From Trichosporon coremiiforme (Eukaryota > Basidiomycota > Tremellomycetes > Trichosporonales > Trichosporonaceae): a stretch of DNA of 64,000 nucleotides. Numbering within the stretch: position 1 is the first letter of the stretch; each line of letters begins with the position of its first letter. The position numbers and the translations under genes were made by a program. Under the pieces are notes generated by a model that was given only the letters and a program-made list of their open reading frames with translations, was not told where the DNA came from and did no database searches. Below, one piece after another: positions 44,354 through 56,472 of this stretch. The DNA lies in assembly GCA_039545355.1 (NCBI GenBank), contig BCJJ01000005.1, positions 1,787,447 to 1,851,446 on the forward strand, given 5' to 3'.

Positions 44354-45793
44354 CTAGTTCTTGGAGTTGGCAACATCGGGGTACACGTCGAATCGCCTCT
44401 GGATCGTGACAGGGAGGTTTCGGCGCGTGGTCGCGAGCATCTCGGGGTCTGCGGGTTAGTTAAGGGGCACGAATCGGCTGGGCGCTCGGGCGCAAACTCA
44501 CCAATGTCCGCGTAGACGATGGCCTCGTTCTCATCAGCCTCCTCCATGACATCTCCAAGGGGGTTGACGACAGACGAGTGGCCGTACTGGGAGTTAGCTA
44601 GTGGCAGGTTCCCCTCAGCTTACAGCCTGGTACGAAGCGTCAGGGTGACGCGAGGGCGAGCACATCGCGACGTAGATCTGGTTGTCGTTGGCACTGGGAG
44701 TCAGCTATGATTAGTGACGGTGGGGGAGCTCACCGGGAGCGCTGGAGCAGGGTCCAGTGCATGGGGCCGGTGGTCGTGTTGAAAGCGGCGGGGTAGATCA
44801 TAGCGATGCAGCCTGTGCTGTCAGTTACGCGCAATGTCTGCAAAAGATAACTCACCCTCACGCGCGGCAACCATAGCCATCTCCGGGAAACGCTGCGACG
44901 TCAGCTTCACCCCTACCATTGGGATAGCTAACTTACGATGTCATAGCAGATTCCGACTCCGATCTTGCCGAACGGCGCCTCGAACGAGTTGAGCGTCATG
45001 CCAGGAGAGAGCGAGTCGGACTCCTGTGCGCGCGGTCAGATACGTTTCGAACAAGGGTAATCCGCCGCAGGTCCGCAGGTCGCAGAGGAAGGAAGGTGAT
45101 CCAGCCGTCGAGGCTTCAGTGCTTGATCGACGCTATCGACATTGGTTCATCGAATGCCCGACAGCGGGGCGCTCGGATGTGAAGGGCGCAGAGGAGTTGT
45201 CCGATGCGCCCATCTCTCCGCCGTTCCAATGGACTGTCGCTTTGCGTGCACGCAACTTGGCTGTCTTCCTCGCCACTCGCCCAGTCAGGCTGACTCACCT
45301 TGAACTTCTGGCGGCCGGGGATGTCGATGTCGAACAGGTGCACCTTGCGGTGCTTCGCGACCATCTCGCCTTCCGGGTTGTACGCCGTGAGCGTGTTGTA
45401 GATGTTGTTCGTGCCGTCTTCCTTCTCCGGAATGGATCCTGCATCGTTAGCTCACAATCCAGTGGAACAGCTAGACGTACCGCCGATGAGCCAGACGCCG
45501 TTGTCGCGGGCCATTTCCCTGAGGGCTGTGATGCTCTCGCCCTCCTCGCCCTTGGCGGGCTCCTCCTTGCCGCTCTTGACGTTAGGGACGCGCTCGCTGT
45601 ACTGCTCAAAGGCGGTGACGGCGTAAGGCGAGTTCCAGATCTCGGGTAAGACGATGAGGTCGGGCTTGGGCTTGGACTCGGCCGCCTTCTTGACGGCGGC
45701 ACGGGCAACGGAGATGTTGTTCGCCTTGGTCGCGTTCAGGCCAGCGAGCTGGAGGAGCGCGAGGCGGAAGGGCTTGGCGACGATCTGGGCCAT
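44354..45793 (-). CDS. Omega-amidase / nitrilase-like protein (NIT2/NIT3 type)
   Basis: Carbon-nitrogen hydrolase of the Nit2 group that hydrolyses alpha-ketoglutaramate and related omega-amides, and also clears side products such as deaminated glutathione. Eight exons (45793-45481, 45438-45299, 45023-44937, 44892-44856, 44812-44734, 44693-44624, 44586-44502, 44448-44354) join in frame to 301 residues. The catalytic triad is visible: Glu51 in LPEIWNSPY, Lys136 in [14 protein letters not shown] and Cys177 in GICYDIRFPE. There is no presequence. The length is slightly above mammalian NIT2 (276) because of an insert ([15 protein letters not shown]) after the first block. Introns are 37-275 nt. 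Confidence 0.92.
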
Positions 45794-46526
45794 GGTATAT
45801 GGGTGGTAAGAGGTGTTAGGGGAGTGTCACAGAGCGTTAGAGGGGCAGTGTAGGGTAGTGATTGCGGTAGAGCAGCAGTGCGGAACGAGAGGACGACTTT
45901 CGTGCGGACGGTGCAAGTCTTGAGAGCGTTCGAGAGCGAGTGAGCGGCGAAAGAGCGAGTGGACGAGGCGAATGTTGATAAATCAGGTGCGAGGTGGGCC
46001 GGCGTCCTAAATGCCTGAACGCGGGTTCTGCGGAGTCACTGATCGGTTAACTCGGCCAGTCGCATGTCCGCATTCGTCCACCCGGTCATTTCCCGACCGT
46101 CCAAGTCAACCGATCTCTGCTGTCCTTCTGTTCGCGACTTGCCTGCCAGATGCGTTCGTGTGTTCCATTTCATTTGGAGCATGCAGACACTACGGGTATC
46201 ACAGCGCTCATCAGTACTTTCATCGGGATATGCACAGGGGTTAGGGGAGTCAACTGTCACATCGAAGGGGTGAAGGAACTGATCGGCGGTGCAACGGATG
46301 GGTCACAGAACATCACAAGCGCGACAGAGCAGTCACCTCGAGTGCGCAGCGAGAAGGTGGAGCCGGATCATAGCCATGGAGGGTATACATATTCACAAAG
46401 TTCACACACAATACTGACTCAGGTACTACGGAACAAGGAAGATATGACTTGTGGGGTGCGATTATTGGTGCTGGGTGTCGTCGTAAGGTAGTACAATCAT
46501 CTCGAAACATTCACAGCCGAGCTCAC
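45794..46526. other. Intergenic spacer
   Basis: About 730 bases between the nitrilase start and the stop of the dehydrogenase, both leftward. Overlapping short frames only. Confidence 0.5.
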
Positions 46527-47836
46527 TTAGACGCAAGTGTAGCCTCCGTCGATGACCATCTCAGAGCCGGTCGTGTACTTGCTCGCGTCGGACGCGAGGT
46601 AGACGATGGCGCCCTTCAGGTCGGACGGGTCGCCCATGCGGCCGACGGGGATCTTGGAGATCCACGTGTCGCGCAGCACGGGGTCGTTGTCGAGGATGAC
46701 CTTGGTCAGGTTCGTGAGCATGTAGCCCGGCCTGTGGGTTAGCTGTTGCTCTCTCGATATACGTAGCTCTAAGAATTGACTTACGAGATGCAGTTGACGC
46801 GGATCTTCTTGAGCGCCCACTCGACGGCGAGGGAGCGGGCCATGTGACGGACCGCGGCCTTGGAGAAGTTGTACGGAGTCTGGGGCTGGGGGATGTTGAC
46901 GATCTGGTCTGTCAGTTTAGTCCCTACGACGGCTAACTCACGCTTCCGGACATGGAGCCGATGAAGATCATGCTGCCTCCGTCCTCCATAAGCTCCTTGG
47001 CCTTGAGCGCGCAGTACCAGGTACCCATGACGTTGATGTCCATGAGCTTCTTGACCTTGTCGGTGGGGTACTCCTCGGCGATGAAGTTTTCAACGATGCC
47101 AGCAGCGGTAATGAGGCAGTCGCAACGGCCGAACTTGGCCTTGATGGCGTCAAAGGCGGCCTGCACGCTCTCCTCGTCCGAGACGTCGCACGCGATGCCG
47201 AAGCATTCGAGCTCAGACGCAAGGCCCTTCTTGCGTTCCTCGGGTGTGAGGACCTCCTGCTCAAACCACTCCTGGATGTCCTCGGCGGCCCTGTCGCACT
47301 CCTCCTGGCGCAGGTCGAGGATGACGATCTGCGTAGCGCCAGACTCGATCATGGTGCGCGCCATCATGTTGCCGAGGCCACGCGCGGCGCCGGTGACAAC
47401 GCACACCTTGTTCGTCATCGAGAACGAGGCGAGCGTGCGCTTGTTATGCCTGGCCACGTTGTGCAGCACGTCGTGGCCGACGTCGTTCGCGGGGAAGGTC
47501 TGTGCCGTCAGTTGCTGATCATGTATCACCCAGCGTGGACGGTCGCAGGCAGGCGCAGCAGCACACACAGTTCGCCACTGATCCGCTCGCACCTCCAGCA
47601 CAAAGACTCACCTCAGGGTGTTCGAACTGGACGTTCGGGTCGATCATGGCCTCAGCGGGCTCGACCTCGATGCGGAGCTCCTCATACGCCTGGCGGATCT
47701 CCTCGGGCGACTTGTCGTCGTCGGGGTGGGGAGGGGGCTCCTGGTCGTCATGGTTGTCCTGGGCGCTGTGGCCGTTCTGGGTCTTGTCCTCGGTGGGAGC
47801 GAGGTTAGTGGCGTGGACGTTGATCGCGGCGGACAT
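46527..47836 (-). CDS. Short-chain dehydrogenase/reductase, polyol (arabinitol/sorbose-type)
   Basis: Classical SDR fold, most like fungal D-arabinitol dehydrogenase, L-xylulose or sorbose reductases. Four exons (47836-47612, 47499-46942, 46903-46785, 46731-46527) give 368 residues. The NAD(P) motif TGAARGLG is at 111-118, the catalytic Ser lies in GSMSG, and Tyr272 and Lys276 sit in NIPQPQTPYNFSK. NCISPGYMLT and the C-terminal VIDGGYTCV are typical of the group. An unusual N-terminal extension of about 100 residues precedes the fold; it is polar and Asp/Pro/His-rich and not an obvious mitochondrial leader. An internal Met (MTNKVCVVTGAARG, residue 103) could start a conventional form of about 266 residues. 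The substrate is inferred only. Confidence 0.85.
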
Positions 47837-48930
47837 TGTTGTTGTTGTCGACGCGTTGGAAAGGTACTGGGTTTACGTTTGCTGGGTCAGGTCCGGTCCT
47901 CGGTGGCAAGGGCGCGGTCGGTGGGCAGCGGGCTGCGTCTGAGCTGAATCCACAGTGGAGTTGGGATAGTCAACAGTCAAGGGGGGGAAGAGCGCGCTGA
48001 TCTGAACGGAGAGGGGGGCTTTATGGGCCTGGGTACCGGGCTGTGTGGGACTCGGCAGCTCGGAGTTACGCTGTGTGTCGACTGCGAGCAGGCTGTCAGC
48101 TGGCCAGCAGGGCTAGCAGGGCCAGCCCATCGCTACAGTGGGTAAAATATTCATGCTCTCCAGGTAGCGCGTCGGTGACAAGCAGTCCCCGGCTTCAGGA
48201 CACCGACATATCGCATACATGCCGGCGGCATCGGCCCGATCTCCAAAGCCTCAGCAACGTCCAAGCAGTTCTGGGCCGGCCCACTGCGATACGGATCCTG
48301 AGCCTGCACCCACTAACCCCAGCAAGAATCAGCTTTGCCCACCCAGTTCACGGCTGCCAGCGGTAGTAGCGTGCTGTGCATTGGTGCGCTTCGCACCAGA
48401 TGCGGTCAACGTCCATCGCTTTCCCCCCGTCGACCCCGCAGCTGTCCGCCGCCCGCCAAGCTCGCCTCCCCCATCAGCCTCACTCTTAATTCCGGGGCGG
48501 ATCGAATTGAATAACCAAACCTACATGTACAGCTCATTTTGCAAGCTGCGGTGGAGATCTCCCTCAGGTCACGCACTTCCACTTTATTCGTGCACGCGCT
48601 CCCCCGTGCGTAAGGCGTGTGCGGCGTGCACATGCGTGTGCCACCATGCTGCGTACATGTGCGCAGGCTTGGGCCTGTGATAGGTGGCTCAACTCCGGTC
48701 GGACTTCAAATCTGCATCGAATCTGCACACTAATAAATCTACGTTTACTAATTGACCTTGAGACGCCGATGACTACGCTGCTGCTTATCAGACCCAAAGT
48801 GGCGAGGTAATGGCGGGGTCGGTTAGATCTACCAGTCGCCTCAGTCGCCGGCGTGGCTTGCGGCCGAGCACGCCGAGGCCGATTCCGTCGGGATCAGCGC
48901 ATATCGGACATGCTCTAGCATATGAGTCGC
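47837..48930. other. Intergenic region between SDR and Nudix genes
   Basis: About 1.1 kb, upstream of the SDR gene and downstream of the Nudix gene. No gene supported; small open frames lack family resemblance. Confidence 0.5.
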
Positions 48931-50054
48931 TCAAAGGTCGCCGGCGACGCTGAGTCCAGTGGCCACCGAATCAACGAGCGCGTCGATCACGAAGCCCTGC
49001 TTCGCCCAGGCTGCTGTCAGCGGCGCTCGCCGCATGCACTTACTTTGCAGCGTCTCTCCCAACTTGTTCAGCGGCACGAGCTCCTTCTCTATGTGCTCTC
49101 CCTCATCGGGGTGTGCGTCGGGAATCACTGAGGCGTCGTCGACGCTAACGTCGACGGTAACGAGCACCATGTTGGCTCCGGTCATACTGGATGTCAGTTG
49201 ACATGCTAAACTTCCCCCCCGGCAACTCACCCAGGATCCTTGAAGAGCACAGGACTAGAGCGGCGCACGCTGACACCCTCCTTGTATCCCGTCTCCTCGT
49301 AGAGCTCGCGCAGAGCCGCCTGCTCGGCCGTCTCGCCCTTGTCAATGAGTCCCGCCGGGAACTCTGGTTGTCAGCTACTCCCTAAAGACTGGGCAGCTGT
49401 CCCCAAAAATCCGCTCAACTGTGCACAGTCGAAGCCAAGCGTTGGCCAAAGCTCACGGATGTAACGTCTCCGTAATGGCGGGCGAACTCTGCGGATGGCG
49501 TTCTGTAGCCGGGGGCTTGGCTGATGGCGAGCAAACACTGCGTAGCCGTGGGCGTGGCTTAGGCCGAGCGGAGTAATACCACGATCATGGCTGATATCGA
49601 AGATATCGAACGGACATCTTGATCCGAAGCGGACTCACCAACGACAACACCAGCAGCAGGGGGACGGTACTGCTTCAGGAGGACAACCTTCTTCTCCTTG
49701 TTCTTCTTGTCCGCGACGAGGGCGAAAATGTGGCAACCTGTGTGTCAGCTCGAGCTGGCATGGAGGTAGCTGGGGATGAGAGAAGGGAGACCTACTGTCA
49801 ACGCCAGCCTCAGTCCTCGTCTTGCGGTTCGCCGCCTCCCAGATACGCTCCTTTCCTTCCTGGTCCTTCCAGTGGATCTTCTCGAGCTTCAGCCACTTCG
49901 CGTCACTCGGGCATTCTTCCGTGCGCAGGATCTGGGGCTCGGGCATCTTGCGGTTTATGGCTGTAGACGAGAGAGGTCGATTGAGAGATGAAAGGAGAGT
50001 GCGAGGGGTGAGTGCGGTTGGGGAAAGGCGCGCTCGACGGACGAGGAAGGACAT
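48931..50054 (-). CDS. YSA1: ADP-ribose pyrophosphatase (Nudix, YSA1/NUDT5 type), possible mitochondrial form
   Basis: Hydrolyses ADP-ribose to AMP and ribose-5-phosphate. Five exons (50054-49796, 49737-49639, 49363-49231, 49186-49044, 49010-48931) give 237 residues from the upstream ATG or 201 from the internal ATG at 49946. The Nudix box is complete (short-form residues 88-110): [20 protein letters not shown] followed by TGY. FPAG just before it and MTGANMVLV after it are typical of ADP-ribose enzymes. The 36 extra residues of the long form are basic and Ser/Leu/Arg-rich with no acidic residue ([20 protein letters not shown] and on), as in a mitochondrial presequence. Two start codons could therefore give cytosolic and mitochondrial enzyme. 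The third intron is long (275 nt). Confidence 0.9.
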
Positions 50055-50486
50055 GAGAGGTTGGGCGAGTGCGAGATATCGCTGCGAAGTGAGACAGATA
50101 GTGAGGTCATCGTTCAGCGGGGCCCCGGAGTTCGAAATTCGAGAAAGATACACACTTGGAGTAGGGCTCATTAGGAACCTTCGATAAGGATCATGCTCAA
50201 TGTCTATTAGAGTTCATTAATTATGGTTGCATTACGCATTAGAGATGGTATGTAATGATTGTGTATTATGAAGGCTCGTAATGGGGGTTTAAGGCGGCTT
50301 TCAGACCAGTAAATTATAACAGCGAAAAGCGAAGAGCCGCACAGAGCGCATGAGCTGATCGGAACTACGGGAAGCGCAGGGATTATATGCACGATGGACG
50401 TGCTAGGTATAACCAAGATGGACCAGAGAAATCGAATTATAGATGCGCAGAGGCAGGCGAATTATATCTGCACAGTGGCAGGCAGA
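50055..50486. other. Spacer upstream of the Nudix gene
   Basis: About 430 bases, unusually AT-rich for this contig from 50200 to 50470. It holds a two-copy 25-bp tandem repeat at 50433-50482. No gene seen. Confidence 0.5.
50433..50482. repeat. Two-copy 25-bp imperfect tandem repeat
   Basis: Two adjacent 25-bp units starting CGAATTATA (50433-50457 and 50458-50482), identical at 21 of 25 positions. They lie just past the predicted stop of the small 50487-50815 gene. Confidence 0.6.
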
Positions 50487-50815
50487 TTAGGACAAGATGA
50501 TGGAGGAAGAGTCGCCTACTCAGTCAGCGGCGAATCTCGAAAAGTTTCCCTGTCGCGGCGATCCTGGGCAGGGGGCTACTTACTGGTGGCGTCGCGCAGC
50601 TCCTCAAGGACCTTGTTGACCTCGCGAGGGTAGAGCTCCGACTTAGTCACAAGAGACTCGTCGTAGAGTGTCTGCGCCGACTCGAAAGACATGCGGCCGT
50701 CTGAGGGGGCCGAACGCAGCTCGACAATGCTGGGCTGCTCGGGCGGGACCATCGGCGTGTTCGCCAGGATCTTGATCGTCCGCTTCACCTTCCAGTACAT
50801 GCTCGGCTCGGCCAT
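50487..50815 (-). CDS. Hypothetical small protein (79-86 residues)
   Basis: One exon from ATG at 50815 codes for MAEPSMYWKVKRTIKILANT and about 57 further residues. Unspliced it stops at 50576 (79 residues). However, that stop overlaps a perfect donor, GTAAGT, and the sequence 60 bases on reads GCTGACTGAGTAG, this genome's branch/acceptor pattern. Splicing (intron 50583-50516) gives 86 residues ending DSSSIILS with phase preserved, so I favour that form. The product is helical and charged with no signal peptide or membrane segment. I do not recognise a family. Confidence 0.6.
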
Positions 50816-51904
50816 GTTGTAAGTGAGAGGTTGGGTGTCGGAGAGATAAGGTAGGAGGTTGCTCGACGCGTTTGGGGCGGAGCGAGATTATTGAGGTTTC
50901 CGTGGGATTATGGATTATATGTGTCGAAGGTCGTTCAGAGTCGCGTCGGGAAGATAACAGACGACGGGCGAGGAGCGTAGAGTAATTATTGGCGTGGCGG
51001 AGGCCCGTTGATAGCGATTAAACGAATGTAGATGAAGATGGCACAGATTGAAGATGCGCCTCGGCTGCTCAGTCAGCTAAGCATGCTCGGGACGGGTGTT
51101 GCGGATGAGTCGGCTGGGTCGGGGTTGTTGCTTCAGCTTGCGGTCACGAGCACTCGATCCAAACCTAGTCGCCGAGGGGCCGAGGGGAAGGCCAGGGCCG
51201 CTGAAAATCCTTGGGCGATTTGTGTCCTGGGTCGGCGCATGATGTAATCCGTCCGTCGCCCATACGACGCCAGTTTGTGCGACTGCCCAGACGGCGCACG
51301 CGCGATGACGTCGATCTTTTAGTCTCCTGCGTTCCTAATCTTGCTGACATCCCGAACAGTGAACCGTAAGTCGACACTTCCCGATCTGGATGTCTGCAGC
51401 TCTGACGTAACAACGAATGCGCCGATTGGAGCACTCACGCCGTTGGAGCGGGAGTTGAGTATGCCAGGAAGTAACATCAGCCTGACTCTTTGTATCTCGA
51501 AGTGATCATGAGACGCAATCTTAGAGCGGCAGGAGGAATGCACAGAGTGGCACGCATATTAGGAAACACTGCATAATCTTCTCAAATTAGCACGACTCCG
51601 GTGAGAGCCGCGCGGACGTTAGGAATATACCAAGCTTACTTCGGATTGGCTTGAGTGAAGAATATCGAAGTCGAGATGATGGTCGGCGCCGTTGACAAGG
51701 AAGAGGGATGATGAAGGACAAAGCAATTAAATCGTGTTTTTTATGTATTTGATTTCAAGACTTCTCTATCTGTTGCTGCCTTCAGATTACGTTAGTCATA
51801 CAATTTCTTAAACGATACAAATAATCTGAAGGAGAGGAGCAGCGAGTGAGATGCTGTCGACGTGACACGTGTCTGTAACCACGAGCACGGGCATCACACT
51901 TCTT
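50816..51904. other. Intergenic region
   Basis: About 1.1 kb, with an AT-rich part at 51550-51850 near the 3' end of the Slm1-like gene. Small frames on both strands have no recognisable feature. Confidence 0.5.
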
Positions 51905-54003
51905 TTACTTCTTGTTCTGCTTGCTGCTCCTGCCCGACTGGCCGGTCTGGCCAGTCTGGACGGACGCCTTGTCATCCTGGGCGGGCTCGATCGGGCCAAC
52001 GACCTGCTCGTCGTTCTCGTCGGTAGGGACGGGCCCCGGAGCAATGACGAGGTCGTCGCCCTTGACGTTGGACTGCGAACCCGTGTCCGCAGCCTGGCGG
52101 GCGTGGTCGTGCTCGGTGTACGCCGGAGTGTCTTCGGCTCCGGCGTTACCCGTGCTCGTGGTCACCGCAGTGACTCGCTGCTCCCCGCTGTTGTCATATC
52201 CCTCACCAGTGGTGCTGTCCTGGCGAGCAGGGCCGGCGGGAGCGCCACCCGCGGATCTTGAGTGGCTGCCGGCGTTGGAACCCTGGTCCTCGTTGAAGCG
52301 GGCCTTGTCCTTCTTCTCAAGCTGAACGTCAGTTGCAATTCAAAGGGCGAAGATCTTCCAACTTACAGCGTAACCGTTGGGGCCGACCTCAACCTGGCTG
52401 CCCTGGGGATTCGAGTAGGCGGGGACCTCCTCCTGGTTGTCGTCGTGGGCATGCTCGTGCTGGCGGCCGTCCTCATCCTCGTAGAGGTCGTCGTAGTCTT
52501 CCTCGTCCTCCTCGACCGACGAACCCTCCTCGGAGTCCTCGTCCTCGTCGGACTGGTAACCGACACTGCGAACGGCCTGGGCGATGGGTCCGTCGCGCTC
52601 CATCTGCTCGGAGGCGACGAGGTAGCGGGCGACGAGCATGCGAAGGTCGTTCCAGACCTCCATCATCTCCTCGTGAGAGCGAGCACGGAAGGTGTAAGCC
52701 TCGTTGCCGCCGAAGAGCTTGCCGCCAGGAGTCTTGCCGAAGGCCGAAGTGCCGTCCTTGCGGGCCTCGATGTGGAACTTGTGAGACTTGGCAGTAGAAG
52801 CAGACGAAGGAGGACCAAGAGTGCAGGCAGGAAGGAACAGAGACCAGATGGGGGCGGCGCACTGGTTGGGGTCAGACGACGAGTACTCGTGCAGGAAACC
52901 AGCGGGGGTGAGGACATAGAATCCCTCCTTGTACGATTTGGTGAAGCGCTTCTTGCGCTCGAGGAGACCGGCGTGGACGGCGGTGACGGAGGGGTCGTTG
53001 CGGCCGGGGTAGTCGATGGCGTCGGGGTTGCGGAGAGGAGTCTCGGGATCGAGAAGGTGGTCCGAACGGGCGGCGAACGCGATCCACTCGCGGTCGGGCA
53101 TAAGCTGGGCCATGTTGACACCGAGCTGGCGCCACGACTCTTGGACGGAGACGGACATGCGAGCCTGCCACTCGTCGAAGGTAGCCCAGGCCGACTGGAT
53201 CGAGCGGACAATACCCTCCTCGAAGTGGGCCGAGTTCTGCTGCATGATGACGATCGACTTCTGGAGAAGGTTCTCCTCGTGGACCTGCTTCTGGAGCTGC
53301 TTGTTGACCTGAACGTTGACAGCGTAAGGGTCCTCCTTGGCGTGAACCTGCATGGGAGTGTGATTGACGGTGCCGATGGCCTTGGCGAGGTCGGCGATCA
53401 TCTTAGTCGAGAGCTCACGCTCGCGAGCAACAGAGGCGGCGAGCTTGCCGGTGTCGTTCTGGACGTTCTTGATGTGAGCCTTGATCTCGGTGCGGAGCTT
53501 CTGGAGGTGCTGGACGATTGAGGACTCGATGGTGCGAGCAAGCGAAGCGTGCGAGTCGGCGATGACGCGGGTCTTGTCCCGGATGGTGTAGAAGACATCC
53601 TGCATGCCGCCCTCACCGAGGAACTGGTTTCCGGGCCGGAAAGGAACCTGGATGACGGAGCCGAGCTTGGTGAGCTCCTTCGAGGTGTTGGACTCGATGT
53701 CGGCGACACCCTCGAAGTACGAGATGAGCATCTTGACGATCATCTTCCACGCAGTGAAGCGCTCGATGAGGATGTCGGAAGGCTTGAGCTCATGGGCGGC
53801 GGTGTTCTTCTTGATCTGAGAGATCGTCAGCGATGTGTTCCGAATTTTGACGGCGAGCATCCAGAAATACGTACCAGAGACTGAGCACGAGAAATCGAGG
53901 TCCCACGCGAGAGGTGGGAACCCCGCGAGGTGGACCTCGACAGGGTCTCAAAGTGAGGATTGGAGTGGTGGGAGTGGTGGGAGTGGTGGGAGGCGACAGA
54001 CAT
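51905..54003 (-). CDS. SLM1: Slm1/Slm2-like BAR-PH protein (TORC2 and PI(4,5)P2 effector)
   Basis: In yeast, Slm proteins bind PI(4,5)P2 at the plasma membrane, move from eisosomes to TORC2 under membrane stress and bring Ypk1 to TORC2. Three exons (54003-53875, 53815-52367, 52321-51905) give 664 residues, close to yeast Slm1 (686). After a His/Ser N-terminus (HHSHHSHHS) comes the helical BAR-like domain (residues about 45-290; ILIERFTAWKMIVKMLISYF is its conserved start). A PH domain follows (about 325-440; KRFTKSYKEGFYVLTPAGFL to RARSHEEMMEVWNDLR). The C-terminus is acidic and disordered (EEGSSVEEDEEDYDDL and on), with many phosphorylatable residues, ending in a Gln/Gly/Lys tail. Confidence 0.9.
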
Positions 54004-55633
54004 GGTTGTTTGCCTCTAAGCTTGAACAGGAAGATCGGAGGTTAGCGTTCTGTTGTTGATGTTCTGTCGGGTGGATGGAGGAGTGATGAAGACGAGGGGA
54101 GTTGGGATGATGTTGAGCGGCTATATTTAAAGAATGGGGAGGGAAAGAAGACTGGAGAAGGACGCAGGGGTCGCAGCCGAGAGGTGGGTTGATGTGGAGA
54201 GGCCAAAGGCGAGGTGCGATGGAGGAGGGGAGGGGTAGGGATATGAGGGAAGAGGGAAGAGGGCAGGTGACGATTCAAAAACGACGTCGTCATGACACTG
54301 ATCGTGCATCCTTCGACCCAGCGGGTTTCCCTCGCCTGAGGCCGGGGGCACAGCAGCGTTGATTGGGCGTCGTCGCGCGGAGTTGGCCCTCGATCTGCCT
54401 CTGCTCTTGGCCCTCGCGCTCTGCTGGTGGTGGATGCATGCCTGGTCGCTCGCGGCCTCGCTGTTTGCTGTTTTGCTGGACCTGTCAAGGCCCTGGGTCT
54501 GCTCCTTGCTCCATTCCGACTATGGCTCGTCTCGCGAGTGATGACGTCTATGAAGCCTCATTAACGGGATCAAACCCATTACTGACGTCACCGTCATGCC
54601 CATTTGGGTTTTAGTCCGTCCCTCAAATCCTTGCTGAGAACCGACCTGACAGACAGTCCTGAGTGGCCAGACTAGCCCGTCCTGATCTTGACCTCGGACG
54701 CTACGCCGAGCGCTGCGTACTTGCGCTGCGTACAAGTCCCGGCGAGGTCAGACATGCGCGCGCCTGACAGACTGACTGGCCAGCACAAGGATCGGCAGAC
54801 TGCAGAGGACGACGCAGGGATCACCCGGATAACCCGCTCCCAAACACAGGGTCCGGCCATTGTCACCATCATGGTCCTCTCGTCCTCGCGGTATTCTCGC
54901 TGCTGACTGGTCGAGCCTGCCTTGCCTGCCCGCTTGCCTCTCTCGGCGCAGTCGTTGTACGCTTTCAAGCTCACCGCGAGCTCCTAGACATCGCCGCGCG
55001 CTAGAGTACAACACCATGTCCGTCATTCACTCATTCGCGCTGTCCTGACGCAACAACCTTCCTGTTCCGTGTCTGCCAACTGCTTCTGCTGATCGTGAGC
55101 AATTAAGACCCGGACAGGAAGGACCTTTTTGCTGTCCGTACCATTGGCCGCAACGTTGCACATGCTGCACCGCTCCTCCCCACCCTGCCCACCTTGTCTT
55201 GGACCGCGCCGAGCACCACTTGCCCGGGTCCAGGTCCGGCACGCTTCGGCCAAAGGAGTTCAGGAGTGTCTCTGCTGATCTTGGTGGCGGTTTGCTACTG
55301 CGCAGATGCACCGACTACATATGGAGGAAGACAAAACTTTGGAGACCGGCAACGAGGAAGACGCACGATCCGTGGCAAGGAAGGCACTCCTGCCAACAAT
55401 ACGCCAGCCCTGAGTCATGGGTGGCAGTAGGGCGCAGCCTCGCCGGTTCCGTCCATGCTCACCAATTCCTCGCCGGCCGTCCTCGCCTCCTGATGCTAAC
55501 ACTCGCGCCCTCTTCAATAACTTCATAAGCACTCATTCCTTCTAACCCGACTGTCACAGTCACCTCAAGCTCGCTCAAGCTCTTCGAGCCCGCCATATCC
55601 ACCTCCGTCGCTCCTTCTTCAGCTTCAACCATC
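54004..55633. other. Intergenic region (divergent promoters)
   Basis: About 1.6 kb between the leftward Slm1-like gene and the rightward small membrane gene. A TATA-like TTTAAATATA (minus strand, about 54121-54130) lies some 120 bp before the Slm1-like ATG. Other frames are short and overlapping. Confidence 0.5.
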
Positions 55634-55831
55634 ATGGCCGAAGCCGCGCTCGAATCCGTCGCCAAGGCCCTCACCGTCCGCGCGAACGCCACCGACTCGC
55701 AGATCACGCGCGTCCTCGCGTCCATTGCGTCGGCCTTCCTCGGTTTCATTGTCGTGTTCATCGGCCTCGGGTTCTTCAAGCAAGGCGGCGTCGCGCCCCG
55801 CCATCGCCTGACGCACTCGCAGGAGCGTTAA
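55634..55831 (+). CDS. Small single-pass membrane protein (65 residues)
   Basis: ATG in good context (ACCATCATGGCC). The product has a polar helical N-terminus (MAEAALESVAKALTVRANAT), one membrane segment (ASAFLGFIVVFIGLGFF) and a short basic C-terminus (KQGGVAPRHRLTHSQER). There is no cleavable signal peptide, so a small ER or mitochondrial membrane subunit is plausible. Upstream sequence from 55440 is pyrimidine-rich, like a promoter. I do not recognise the family. An additional exon cannot be ruled out. Confidence 0.6.
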   Translation: MAEAALESVAKALTVRANATDSQITRVLASIASAFLGFIVVFIGLGFFKQGGVAPRHRLTHSQER

Positions 55832-56472
55832 GGACTGCCTGCGCTATGTGCGGTGAGCGCCTGTCGCCACCCGCTTCCCCCTCGGTTCCAACTCTGTGCA
55901 TGGGCCGAATCTCGGTTCTCGTGTTCTTCTCCAATCTCCCGGTTATCTCCGTTCCAACAATGAACGCAATCTCGGTATCGGTCTCCAAAACTGCGCATTC
56001 CCTGTATTATATTCCTCCTCGTGTGACGTCCGCAAGCTTGTCTACACAAGAACTTCTGTCCAAGTCGGTCGCCGCAGCATCGTAAGCGTCGAAATCTGGG
56101 TTGTCCCGATTCCAGTCGAAGCATTTACCCTACGCACTCTGCCGGCATTTGCGCACTGACGGGCGCCGTCAAATGTGCCTCCCCCACACCCCACATTCGT
56201 TAATCGCTCTCCGAAGTTGTCTTCCCGACGCAGCATTTAGCCTGTCATGTACATGTACCCCCAGTTGCCCAAACTCGCGCTCAGTTGCGCGGTCAGTCCA
56301 GATCGCCCCAGATAGTGCCCCACTGTCCCCTAATGAGGCCCTCCTTCGAATGGTAGAAAAGATAACATGCTTCTGATGCTCGTCAGCCAGCCGTCCCTCC
56401 CGAAGCGGAGTCGTACTTACAAACAAAATGGAACTCTATGATCACCTCTCTCTCTCTATCTTAGGCGCACGC
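55832..56472. other. Convergent 3' spacer
   Basis: About 640 bases between facing stops of the small membrane gene and the DUF3253 gene. No gene seen. Confidence 0.5.
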
